DNA of 15,157 nt from Caryophanales bacterium UBA5455 (GTDB lineage Bacteria; Bacillota_I; Bacilli_A; RFN20; CAG-826), in contig DIQT01000021.1 in assembly GCA_002427365.1 (NCBI GenBank), forward strand, positions 1 through 15,157, in the 5' to 3' direction. This document shows, one piece after another, positions 1 through 7,943 of the stretch. Position 1 is the stretch's first letter, and every line of letters starts with the position of its first letter. The notes beneath the pieces were generated by a model. The model made no database searches. It was given only the letters and a program-made list of their open reading frames with translations, and was not told the origin of the DNA. The position numbers and the translations under genes were made by a program.

Positions 1-104
1 CATATTTAAACACTTTTAAAAAGTATTTTTGTAACTTTAAGCGTGGAAAATTCCAAAAATAGGAAAAAACATGTTTCCTAAGTATTTTGTCACTTTAAAT
101 TATT

Positions 105-471
105 CAACTAACGACTAGATTAAGGCAGTCGCTAGTAAAGAAAAAATCAAGAATTTTAGTACAGCTTATAAATATACTAGACGTTGTTTTCGCGGAGTTT
201 AAACCGTTTTTTAACCATAAATTGGGTCCTACCGCCATTTTTATACTAGAAAAAATAAAACCGCAGAGAACATTGCAAAACTTAAATTAAGAGAAATCAA
301 GGAAATTGAAAGTTTCGCAAAAAGGGTCTTAGATACAAACCATATTAGTAAACTTGTGCAATTAGCAAAAAATACGGTTGGTTCATCTACAAGCGTAAAT
401 GCCATAGAATTTAATATATCTTTGGACAATCATCGGTTGATTGCAAGCCAAATTGAAATAGTTGAATTATG
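105..471 (+). pseudogene. IS110-family transposase remnant (middle part, frameshifted)
   Basis: Two reading frames join into one IS110-like transposase segment. The first, from about 105 to 252, reads through RLRQSLVKKKSR, then LINILDVVFAEFKPFF, then KLGPTAIFILEK. The next frame continues from about 250 with NKTAENIAKL, then LVQLAKNTVGSS, then QIEIVEL, and stops at TGA 469-471. The order matches the stretch of IS110 transposases between the N-terminal RuvC-like domain and the C-terminal Tnp_20 domain, where the 'AKNSIG' and 'QIEFIE' type motifs lie. At least one frameshift (near 250), probably another near 100, and loss of both ends make it non-functional. Family assignment is by motif recall. 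Positions 1-104 are AT-rich with small inverted repeats and may be further decayed element sequence. Confidence 0.7.
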
Positions 472-591
472 AAGAATTTAACTCTTTTTTGTAATGATTA
501 TAAATATTTATACTATTTTACTTGTTTATTTATAGTAAATTATTGCTCGTATTATTAAATTCAGTTTTTGCTTTTTTAAACGTGGTTTTAT

Positions 592-1677
592 TTAAGTTAA
601 ACGAATTGTTGTTTCTTCGTCAAAGAGATAAACCTTATCCATATCGATCGCGATATTTAGATTATCCCCACTCGCAATAATATTTTCCGCTTTAATCCGG
701 GCAACAAACGGCGTGCTTCCAAGGTTAAAGAGCAGATTATATTCCGTTCCTAGTAGTTCAGCAATATCAATTTTAACATTAAGCGCTCCCGTCGTACTAA
801 TGTCAATACTATCAGGACGAATGCCAAGGACAAGTTGTTTACCAAATGCTTTGTGTTTCGCCACAAGTTTAACCTGTTTTTCGTTTAATACTAATTCCAC
901 TCCATCAGGCGTCACAAAAGTTCCGTCCTTTAAAACCTTTCCCTTTAAGAAGTTGATGGCAGGAGTCCCAATAAAACCGGCGACAAAGAGGTTGTTAGGG
1001 GCATCAAATACTTCTTTTGGGGTGCCAATTTGTTGAATAATACCGTTATCCATAATGACAATTCGGTCAGCCATCGTCATTGCTTCAACTTGATCATGCG
1101 TAACATACACAATCGTCTTTTGAATTTCTTGATGTAGTTTATTAATTTCAGCCCTCATTTGGACACGTAGCTTAGCGTCAAGATTACTCAGTGGTTCATC
1201 CATTAAAAATACACGTGCATCGCGCACAATCGCCCGTCCTAGTGCAACCCGTTGGCGTTGACCGCCCGACAATTGCTTAGGTTTACGTTCTAAGTAGTCA
1301 GTTAAACCAAGTAATTTCGCAGTATGTTCAACCCGTTCTTTAATTTCATCTTTGGGCATCTTCTTCAGTTTTAAACTATAGGCCATATTTTGATAAACGC
1401 TCATATGGGGGTAGAGCGCATAGTTTTGGAAAACCATCGCAATATTACGCTCCCGCCCTGGAATGTCATTCATAAGTTCTTCATCAAAGTACAGTTCCCC
1501 ACTTGTAATATCTTCAAGCCCTGCAATCATTCGTAAGGTTGTCGACTTGCCACAGCCTGAAGGGCCAACTAAAACCAAAAATTCCTTGTCCCGAATTTCG
1601 AGGTTAATACTTTTCACAACTTCTTCTTTGTTACCGGGATAAATTTTTACAACATCTTTTAAGATTATTTTTGCCAT
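592..1677 (-). CDS. malK: Maltodextrin ABC transporter ATP-binding protein (MalK/MsmK type)
   Basis: This is the ATPase that powers uptake through the MalFG pore at the inner face of the membrane. Of 361 residues, the first ~235 are the nucleotide-binding domain: Walker A GPSGCGKST at 38-46, Q-loop Gln84, signature LSGGQRQ at 136-142, Walker B RVFLMDEP ending at 162, D-loop NLD and switch His194. The remaining ~125 residues are the beta-rich regulatory (MOBE/TOBE-like) domain of the CUT1 sugar-importer ATPases, and the length is normal for that group. The gene is last in the operon, 9 bp after malG, and its Shine-Dalgarno AGGAG overlaps the malG stop. MalK-type ATPases often serve several sugar importers (MsmK), so substrate specificity is inferred from the neighbours. 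I see no clear terminator in the ~120 AT-rich bases beyond its TAA stop. Confidence 0.95.
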   Translation of the reverse strand: MAKIILKDVVKIYPGNKEEVVKSINLEIRDKEFLVLVGPSGCGKSTTLRMIAGLEDITSGELYFDEELMNDIPGRERNIAMVFQNYALYPHMSVYQNMAYSLKLKKMPKDEIKERVEHTAKLLGLTDYLERKPKQLSGGQRQRVALGRAIVRDARVFLMDEPLSNLDAKLRVQMRAEINKLHQEIQKTIVYVTHDQVEAMTMADRIVIMDNGIIQQIGTPKEVFDAPNNLFVAGFIGTPAINFLKGKVLKDGTFVTPDGVELVLNEKQVKLVAKHKAFGKQLVLGIRPDSIDISTTGALNVKIDIAELLGTEYNLLFNLGSTPFVARIKAENIIASGDNLNIAIDMDKVYLFDEETTIRLT

Positions 1678-1686
1678 AACATTCTC

Positions 1687-2526
1687 CTATTCTTTGACGG
1701 CTCCCGCCGAGAGTCCCGCGACTAAAAACTTTGCAAGTGCAAAATATAAAATAATAATGGGTACCGCAATAAACAAACTGCCAGCTGCAAAGCGACTAAA
1801 CTCATCATCACCAAGACTCATTAATCCGACCGCAACCGTATAGAGGTTTTTTTGTTTAAGCAGGAGTTGCGGTAAGATAAAGTCACTCCACGGCCATGTA
1901 AAGCTAGTTAACGCAGTATAGACAATCATCGGTTTAGAAAGCGGCAAAATGATGTCAACGAAAATCCGGGATTTTGACGCTCCGTCCAGTGTTGCTGCTT
2001 CGTCCACACTCATCGGAATCGTATCAAAAAATCCTTTTTGGACCATAAACCCCATCGGTGCACCTGCTGAATAAATAAGAATGAGGCCCCAATGGTTATT
2101 AATTAAATTAAATTGGGTCATTAAAATATAAACTGCAATCATCCCCATAAACGAGGGGAACATCCCAAGAACCAGCGTTGTTTTCATCAGACTTTTCCGC
2201 GACTTAAATTTAAAACGTGAGAATACGTATGCGGTAAGCGTTACAAGGATAGTTCCAAAAAGCATACTCATCACACTAATGAATAAGGTATTTAAAAACC
2301 ATTGCGGGTAGTCATAGAGTAATGTATCGGTGAAGAGCATTTTAAAGGTTGTAAAACTGTAACTTGTCGGGAAAAAACCGTTGAATGAATAAATCGAACC
2401 ACTTGCCGAGAAAGAGGCCAGTAGTAGCCATAAAACGGGAAAGAAAAAGACGAAAGAGACAATTAAAATAATTAAATAAGTGATAAGTTTATCAGACAAT
2501 CCCCGGAAAAAGCGTTTAAATTTCAT
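1687..2526 (-). CDS. malG: Maltodextrin ABC transporter permease, MalG type
   Basis: Second membrane subunit of the CUT1-type importer, 279 residues with about six membrane segments; the first lies near 14-36. The EAA loop that docks on the ATPase is visible at 176-195 (DEAATLDGASKSRIF...ILP). Length is usual for MalG. The start codon overlaps the malF stop as ATGA, and a strong Shine-Dalgarno (GAGGAGG) lies inside the malF 3' end, where it encodes the Glu-Glu-Gly of the MalF tail. Translation of the two permeases is therefore probably coupled. The stop is TAG. Confidence 0.93.
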   Translation of the reverse strand: MKFKRFFRGLSDKLITYLIILIVSFVFFFPVLWLLLASFSASGSIYSFNGFFPTSYSFTTFKMLFTDTLLYDYPQWFLNTLFISVMSMLFGTILVTLTAYVFSRFKFKSRKSLMKTTLVLGMFPSFMGMIAVYILMTQFNLINNHWGLILIYSAGAPMGFMVQKGFFDTIPMSVDEAATLDGASKSRIFVDIILPLSKPMIVYTALTSFTWPWSDFILPQLLLKQKNLYTVAVGLMSLGDDEFSRFAAGSLFIAVPIIILYFALAKFLVAGLSAGAVKE

Positions 2527-3911
2527 TTATATTGACCCTCCTCTTTATAGGCTGGTGATAGTATGTACACCGTTAGGGAAATAATGCTTGTAATAATAAA
2601 GATAATTAACGAAATTGCCGCACCAATTGAGTAATATGAATTATCAATTGAAAGCTTATAAAGCCAGTTAATTAGTAAATCTGTATCACTAGCGAGAAAA
2701 TAGCCATCAAGCGTTAATCCTCCCCGTAGAAAGTAGAAAATACCAAAATTATTAAAGTTCCCAATGAACTGTGTAATTAAGACGGGAGTGGTGGCAAAGA
2801 TTACAAAAGGTAAGGTTAAGTCTTTAAACTTATGCCAAGATTTCGCCCCATCAAGCTCGGCTGCTTCATAAACGTCACGATTAAGGTTTGATAATATGCC
2901 GGTCGCTAAAAGCATGGAAGAGGGAACCGTAATCCACGCATTAACAGCTAAACCAATAAACCGCGCTTTCCATTTCGCGTCGATATCAAGAAAACCAATT
3001 GCCGTACCACCACTACTCGTAATCATTTGATTAATCGGCCCTCCGTATGAAAACATAAATTTAAAGGCAAGGAGGGTAATAAAACCAGGAACGGCGTAAG
3101 CAATGATGGGAAATGCGCGCCAAAAGGCCTTACCTTTGACCACTTTTTTACTATACAAAAGGGCAAGGCTAAGTCCCAAAAAGTAATTTATAAAGGTTGA
3201 CAGAATCGCCCACAAAAAGTTCCATCCGAGGATTTTGAAAAAAGTTTTTGCAAAATTACCAAGGAGTAGCAATTGTTTGAAGTTACTAAGCCCAACCCAG
3301 GAGACTAAATCGCCGGCAAGAGCGATATCGCCACCATAATTCGTGAAGCCAATCAAAATCATAAAGACGATTGGCAAAACATTAAAGATGGCAACGCCAA
3401 GGAAAGGAATAAACAAAGCGCTAATATAAAACTTTTGATCAAAGAAGGCCCTTACTTCTTCTTTAAATGATTTGGGTTTTTTGCCCGCTTCAAGTAAAAG
3501 TTGACTATTATAAGCATCTTTAATGTTTGCCACGTAAATAAAAACATACAAAATAAGGAAAATGAAGGCAAGTAAACCTAGAATTAGCATAACAACCGAA
3601 TTGTCACCAACAATGCCCATCCATGGATCTGATGGTACGACCCCAAGCGTAAAAAGCCCGACTAAATCCTGGGCACCTTTAAAAATGAAATAAAAAATTG
3701 CCCCGATTTGAATAAAGATATAAATTAGACCCTTAACATATTGTCTATTTAAGATTTGTCCTAAGCCCATAAAGACGAAACTAGCGAGTGTTTTATTGTT
3801 TGCCGTTTTTATTAGTATTTTAGCCTTTTCTCCCTTATCCACCATTTTATTCTTGACATTAGTAAAGAAGGTTTTGAATGGATTTGTTCTAATTTGTTGT
3901 TCTTTTTCCAT
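2523..3911 (-). CDS. malF: Maltodextrin ABC transporter permease, MalF/MalC type
   Basis: First membrane subunit, 462 residues. The core permease begins around residue 160 and carries the EAA loop at about 349-368 (EAAELDGAKSWHKF...LP). Ahead of it sits an extension of ~150 residues with two or three further hydrophobic segments (about 43-78 and 104-128) containing GLGQILNRQYVKG, a glycine-rich motif resembling TM2-type hairpins. Extended N-termini are also known in Firmicutes MalC and in enterobacterial MalF, so this is not unusual. The Shine-Dalgarno GGGAGAAG precedes the ATG, 10 bp after the malE stop. The stop (TGA) overlaps the malG start, which is good evidence for the standard genetic code. 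Confidence 0.93.
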   Translation of the reverse strand: MEKEQQIRTNPFKTFFTNVKNKMVDKGEKAKILIKTANNKTLASFVFMGLGQILNRQYVKGLIYIFIQIGAIFYFIFKGAQDLVGLFTLGVVPSDPWMGIVGDNSVVMLILGLLAFIFLILYVFIYVANIKDAYNSQLLLEAGKKPKSFKEEVRAFFDQKFYISALFIPFLGVAIFNVLPIVFMILIGFTNYGGDIALAGDLVSWVGLSNFKQLLLLGNFAKTFFKILGWNFLWAILSTFINYFLGLSLALLYSKKVVKGKAFWRAFPIIAYAVPGFITLLAFKFMFSYGGPINQMITSSGGTAIGFLDIDAKWKARFIGLAVNAWITVPSSMLLATGILSNLNRDVYEAAELDGAKSWHKFKDLTLPFVIFATTPVLITQFIGNFNNFGIFYFLRGGLTLDGYFLASDTDLLINWLYKLSIDNSYYSIGAAISLIIFIITSIISLTVYILSPAYKEEGQYK

Positions 3912-3921
3912 ATACTTCTCC

Positions 3922-5343
3922 CTATCCTAAGGTATGAATTGCATCATAAATTTGGGTATCGACCCGTTTAAGACCATTTAGAAAATCGTCATCGGTTACG
4001 TATTTATATGGTTGCCCTTGTCCGGGACGAAATGGATCTTTCGCAATGTCTTGAAATAGCGTTTCAAGCGGGGTCCAAATTTGACCAACGGCACGGTTAG
4101 AAGGCATGATATAAATATTGCCTTCCGCTAAGTTTTGATTAATAAGGAGCGAAAGCCCTTTGACTTCTTCGGCTACGTCAACTCGCGCTGGTGCGATCCC
4201 CAAAAGTTCTTGACGGCGTTTAATCATTTCATATTTGGTCGCATAGTCAATGAAGGCGAGCGACGCATTTGGGTATTTAGTATAACTACTCATTGAGTAA
4301 CCGTGCACTCCGCCCATCATATTAGCATCAATCAACTCATTCTCGAAGTCCATTATTTTATCGTTTAAATTGCCACTTTTTGGTAATTTTGGCACCACTG
4401 TGACCCCTAAATTTTCGCTTGGAACACCATGAGAAGAAAATTCACTAAGAAACATCGTATGGACGTCTGGGGTCGTAATCGTCGCAAAGAAGTTTCCTTT
4501 GGCTAGTTCGCTATAAGCAATCGGGGTAATCGTATAGTCAATGCTCCGTTCGTCCATAATACTAGCAAGGTCTTTAATCATTTTTGCGCCTTTGCCAGCG
4601 TCACCGTTTGAAAAGCCAATATCCTTGGTATCTTGATCATTATTTCCAAAGACATAACCGCCATACGAAAAAAGATAACCAGCTGAAAAGTAAGGGTCGG
4701 CCAAGGCTTTCATGTAACCAAATTTCTTGGGGTCGCTAGTATGGAGTTCTTGTGAAAATTCATAAAGCGCATTAAAACTTTCGAGCATATCGGGTATCCC
4801 ATTATTATTAACATCATATTTTACAGCAAAGTCAACAGGGATTAAGTCTTTCCGGTAAAACATTAATGGTCCTTGAATATTCACTGGAACCCCGAAGGTA
4901 TAGGATTTACCACCAACATTTGCTCTAAATGGATGCCATGCGTTATCACTTACTTGAGCCGTCGTATCTAAGTCATCAACCGGGAGTGGCTGAATATGTT
5001 TCCCTTCAACATAGCGCATTAAGCGGTCATTAGCTTGATAAAGGACATCAGGACCATGGCCATAGGGACCGTCTTTTTCTAAATCACTATATTGATCCAT
5101 ATTCGCATCGCGAGCTGTAATGTTATAGTCTTTATATTCTTCATTGAAAGCAGTAAGTAGTTCATTAAGGTAACCTTGCTTGATGGCGGTATCGTTTTCT
5201 AAAACATAAATTGTCGCCCCATGTTCAAGTTCGCCAGTAAATTTCTCAAACCCGGAGCCACCCACACGGGGTTTTAACCCAATCGTTAAAATAAGCGTAA
5301 ATAAAAGAAGGAAGTGTGCAATAATAATAATTACTTTTTTCAT
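3922..5343 (-). CDS. malE: Maltodextrin-binding protein of the ABC importer (extracellular solute-binding protein family 1)
   Basis: Binding subunit that captures maltodextrin outside the membrane and passes it to MalFG; 473 residues. Residues 4-23 form one strongly hydrophobic segment after Lys-Lys, followed by LKPRVGGSG. There is no cysteine near it, so no lipobox, and no convincing signal-peptidase I site; an uncleaved membrane anchor is the simplest reading. Family-1 features include the ligand-lobe segment YTFGVPVNIQGPLMFYRKDL (148-167) and an aromatic tail with VGQIWTPLETLF. Residues 177-188 (DVNNNGIPDMLE) look like a calcium-binding loop of the EF-hand/thrombospondin type. The start ATG overlaps the amylase stop, with the Shine-Dalgarno GGAGG inside the amylase gene. 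The substrate is inferred from the amylase and the MalFGK context. Confidence 0.87.
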   Translation of the reverse strand: MKKVIIIIAHFLLLFTLILTIGLKPRVGGSGFEKFTGELEHGATIYVLENDTAIKQGYLNELLTAFNEEYKDYNITARDANMDQYSDLEKDGPYGHGPDVLYQANDRLMRYVEGKHIQPLPVDDLDTTAQVSDNAWHPFRANVGGKSYTFGVPVNIQGPLMFYRKDLIPVDFAVKYDVNNNGIPDMLESFNALYEFSQELHTSDPKKFGYMKALADPYFSAGYLFSYGGYVFGNNDQDTKDIGFSNGDAGKGAKMIKDLASIMDERSIDYTITPIAYSELAKGNFFATITTPDVHTMFLSEFSSHGVPSENLGVTVVPKLPKSGNLNDKIMDFENELIDANMMGGVHGYSMSSYTKYPNASLAFIDYATKYEMIKRRQELLGIAPARVDVAEEVKGLSLLINQNLAEGNIYIMPSNRAVGQIWTPLETLFQDIAKDPFRPGQGQPYKYVTDDDFLNGLKRVDTQIYDAIHTLG

Positions 5344-7034
5344 ACGTTTTCCTCCATAATCACATAGCCGTTACTGTGCAATACACCATCTTGATAGTTG
5401 TTACTAATTAAAACGTTTTGCGCATTTAAAGTGACTTTTTTACCGCGATTCACATATAGCGAAGTTGTTTCGCCTTTGAACTTACGGGTAATGATAAAGA
5501 TATCTCGATCATAATCTAACGATAATGTTCCCTCTATTACACTTTGGCGCTTCCGGAGCCGGATGAGTTGTTGGAGATTTTTAAAATAGCGGCCTTCCCT
5601 ATCAATATTTTCCCATTCCATCGCGCGCCGGTTATCGGGATCATAACCACCATTCATCGGTATTTCCACCCCGTAATATAAACTAGGAATGCCAAGACAC
5701 ATAAACATAATGGCTAGGGCTTGTTCAAGTTTATCGCGGTTCTTATCGACTTCCGTAAAAAAGCGATGAGTATCATGTGATTCCAGTAAATTAAGCATTT
5801 CTTTGTTCACAAGATTTGTGTTGCGGACTAAAAGATTATTCAGGCGATAAACGATTTCTTCACTATTAATGGTATTAAAGGCTAGATAGTCAAGCATTGC
5901 TTTCGTGAAACTGTAATTCATAATGCTATCAAACTGATCACCTTGTAAAAACGGATACGCATTATGCCAGTTTTCGCCTAAAATAATAAGTTCATTACTG
6001 ATTTTCTTTAATTCTTCCCGAAATTTTCGCCAGAAGAAATGGGAAACTTCATCACTAACATCTAACCGGTAACCATCAATTTTATATACTTCAACGTAAT
6101 GCTTAGCGACACTTAATAAGTAAGCGATAACTTCTTCATTTGAGGTATTTAATTTTGGCATATTTTTCGCAACCCCGAAATGCTCGTAGTTAACTTCTTC
6201 TAAATTCACATACGAACCATTAATGATAAACCATTCAAAATATTTAGACTTATCACCGTTTTCAATAACATCTTTAAAAAACGGATGTTCAACACTCACA
6301 TGATTAAAGACTGCATCGAGAATTACTTTAATGCCTTGGTCGTGAGCGGCTTCTATTAAAAGTTTAAACTCCTTATTTGAACCAAACATTTGATCAATAT
6401 TAAAGTAATCAATAATATCGTATTTGTGATTGGATGGCGCACTAAAAATCGGGGTCAAATATATTGTGTTGATGCCCAACTTTACTAAATAAGGTAGTTT
6501 TTGCCGAATACCTTTGAGGTCACCGCCGGCAAATTGGTGTTGATTTTTCGGAATTTCGTCCCACGCCATATTAATGTAATCTTTGTCTTTTTCTCCGCGA
6601 TAAAAGCGGTCAACAAAAATTTGATAAACCACTGCTTCTTTCCACCAGTGGACGGGCTTTGGTAAATCAATTTCATTAATATAGGGAAGTTGAAAGCAAT
6701 TATAAAATGCAAATTTAAAGTCATAGTTTTCCAGTAAACCATCCTCCGTATAATAATAATTATGATTGTTGTGGTTAAGACGAAATACATAAGTAAATGC
6801 TGTTTTTTGAAGATTAATACTTGTTTCGTAATATGCATACAGATTATCAACGTAGGCTAAGGTCATCGTTTGTTCGTGCTGTGTTACGTAAAAATCATAT
6901 TTCCAGCCATAGACCACGACAATTTGTGAAAAAGTATCACTTTTATCAACCCTTAAACGTAAGGTAACCGTTGTTAAATTTTCGGGAAAGCAGTAATTAC
7001 TACTAGCCGCGTGATAGATTGCACTTTTATTCAT
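5340..7034 (-). CDS. Neopullulanase/cyclomaltodextrinase-type alpha-amylase (GH13), cytoplasmic
   Basis: Hydrolyses alpha-1,4 (and probably some alpha-1,6) bonds of imported maltodextrins or cyclodextrins. The 564 residues start with a CBM34-like N-domain (about 1-125), then the GH13 barrel. Catalytic regions are intact: region I DAVFNH at 240-245, nucleophile Asp325 in DGYRLDVSDE, acid/base Glu354 in ILGENWH, and transition-state Asp421 in LESHDTHRF. The CBM34-like domain plus these motifs point to the neopullulanase/maltogenic amylase group rather than a secreted alpha-amylase. No signal peptide is present, so it acts after import. It is the first gene of the operon, with a GAGGT ribosome site before the ATG, and its TGA stop overlaps the malE start. 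Exact product specificity cannot be read from the sequence. Confidence 0.92.
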   Translation of the reverse strand: MNKSAIYHAASSNYCFPENLTTVTLRLRVDKSDTFSQIVVVYGWKYDFYVTQHEQTMTLAYVDNLYAYYETSINLQKTAFTYVFRLNHNNHNYYYTEDGLLENYDFKFAFYNCFQLPYINEIDLPKPVHWWKEAVVYQIFVDRFYRGEKDKDYINMAWDEIPKNQHQFAGGDLKGIRQKLPYLVKLGINTIYLTPIFSAPSNHKYDIIDYFNIDQMFGSNKEFKLLIEAAHDQGIKVILDAVFNHVSVEHPFFKDVIENGDKSKYFEWFIINGSYVNLEEVNYEHFGVAKNMPKLNTSNEEVIAYLLSVAKHYVEVYKIDGYRLDVSDEVSHFFWRKFREELKKISNELIILGENWHNAYPFLQGDQFDSIMNYSFTKAMLDYLAFNTINSEEIVYRLNNLLVRNTNLVNKEMLNLLESHDTHRFFTEVDKNRDKLEQALAIMFMCLGIPSLYYGVEIPMNGGYDPDNRRAMEWENIDREGRYFKNLQQLIRLRKRQSVIEGTLSLDYDRDIFIITRKFKGETTSLYVNRGKKVTLNAQNVLISNNYQDGVLHSNGYVIMEENV

Positions 7035-7052
7035 GATTTTACCTCACTATTT

Positions 7053-7061
7053 TGATATAAT
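7053..7061 (+). promoter_or_regulatory. Extended -10 promoter of the lacI-type gene, predicting a leaderless mRNA
   Basis: TGA-TATAAT is a full consensus -10 box with the TGN extension. No good -35 is seen 17 bp upstream, as expected for an extended -10 promoter. The predicted start of transcription is about 7068, only 3 nt before the ATG at 7071, and no Shine-Dalgarno exists between them. Confidence 0.6.
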
Positions 7062-7072
7062 AATATTATTAT
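7057..7072. repeat. AT-only perfect palindrome in the divergent amylase/lacI gap
   Basis: ATAATAATATTATTAT is a perfect 16-bp dyad lying in the 36-bp gap between the divergent genes and covering the lacI -10 region and ATG. It could be an operator, could provide symmetric -10 elements for both directions, or could reflect AT-rich composition. It shows no similarity to the dyads at 9897 and 9951. Confidence 0.4.
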
Positions 7073-7895
7073 GAATAAAACAAAGAAACCGACAATTAGA
7101 GATGTTGCTAAAGCCGCAGGGGTCAGTGTTGCGACGGTTTCGTATGTTATTAACGACAAGAAGTCCGAAAGTATAAGCGAACAAACAATTAAGAAAGTTA
7201 AGCAATCGATTAACCTTTTAGGGTTTGTCCCTAATCAAGCTGCCCGTAGTTTAACAAAGCGGCAGACATTCAATGTGGCATTTATTTCAAGTCCCGAATT
7301 AACCTACCTACAAAAACTTGATTTAATGAACTTTTTAGAGCCCTTTTCTGCTTATTTACTAACCCGCGGGTACAATTTACTTTATATTTATCAAACCAAT
7401 ATTGAAGAAATTAAAGATGTTGATGCGATCATCTGCTACAATATGGAAAAAGAACAATTCTATGCGTTAGGGGATGTTAACATTGTCCCGATGATTGCGA
7501 TTGACATGGTCTTAAATGACCCCATATTTTACCAAATTAATAAAGATTATGAGGCGATTTATAATTACGCCGCAACGGAATTTGGCCACGATAATTACAC
7601 CCTTATCACCATTAAACCACATCATAGTGCCGTCACCCTCATGATGAATGAGGTTTTTAAAAATATCATTTATGTTTCATTACTGGAAGATGTAATCGAT
7701 ATTATAAATAATAACCGTAATCTAAATATCTTATTAATTGATCCAACGTTATTTAATGTTTTCAAGGCAATTAGTCCAAAGACGAACGTTGTCTATTATA
7801 ATTTACGGTTTAATGAACGTTACGAGAAGATTTTCGACACTATTCAGGCCGCGATTAACCGCTCTGAGAATCTCGAACACTTCATTAAGATATAG
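7071..7895 (+). CDS. LacI-family transcriptional regulator, short form; probable maltose-locus regulator
   Basis: The DNA-binding domain is textbook: TIRDVAKAAGVSVATVS at 8-24 forms the helix-turn-helix, and the hinge helix reads AARSLTKRQ with the leucine that intercalates at a central CpG in LacI-type operators. The ligand domain begins with NVAFISS but the whole protein is only 274 residues, about 60 shorter than the usual 330-340. The missing material seems to lie in the second half of the sensor, as the C-terminus AAINRSENLEHF still resembles the family's end. It diverges from the amylase-mal operon with 36 bp between them, which makes that operon the obvious target. Effector sugar unknown; maltose or maltodextrin is inferred. 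The gene has no Shine-Dalgarno. Confidence 0.88.
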   Translation: MNKTKKPTIRDVAKAAGVSVATVSYVINDKKSESISEQTIKKVKQSINLLGFVPNQAARSLTKRQTFNVAFISSPELTYLQKLDLMNFLEPFSAYLLTRGYNLLYIYQTNIEEIKDVDAIICYNMEKEQFYALGDVNIVPMIAIDMVLNDPIFYQINKDYEAIYNYAATEFGHDNYTLITIKPHHSAVTLMMNEVFKNIIYVSLLEDVIDIINNNRNLNILLIDPTLFNVFKAISPKTNVVYYNLRFNERYEKIFDTIQAAINRSENLEHFIKI

Positions 7896-7904
7896 TTAGA
7901 AAGT

Positions 7905-7932
7905 ACCCGGAGGCGAAAGCCCCCGGGTTTTT
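7905..7932 (+). terminator. Intrinsic terminator of the lacI-type gene
   Basis: ACCCGGAGGC and GCCCCCGGGT pair (nine pairs, one A/C mismatch) around a GAAA tetraloop, followed by five T. It starts 9 bp after the lacI stop and sits just before the convergent lipoprotein gene end (7944). In the other direction the T-tract is poor, so termination of the minus-strand lipoprotein transcript here would be weak. Confidence 0.9.
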
Positions 7933-7943
7933 AAAATGATTAA

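Noticed and set aside
241..429. Minus-strand open frame of 62 codons
   Set aside because: It lies opposite the IS110 remnant, has no ribosome site, and its protein has no recognisable features.
499..512. Perfect AT palindrome TATAAATATTTATA downstream of malK
   Set aside because: In such AT-rich sequence this is expected by chance, and it lacks the GC stem and T-tract of a terminator.
713..1036. Plus-strand open frame of 107 codons inside malK
   Set aside because: It is antisense to a well-supported gene and shows serine-rich shadow composition and no family match.
6951..6968. CTTAAACG-containing stretch in the amylase gene, compared with the 9897 dyad
   Set aside because: Only the left half matches; the dyad arms are shorter and out of register, and it is inside conserved coding sequence.
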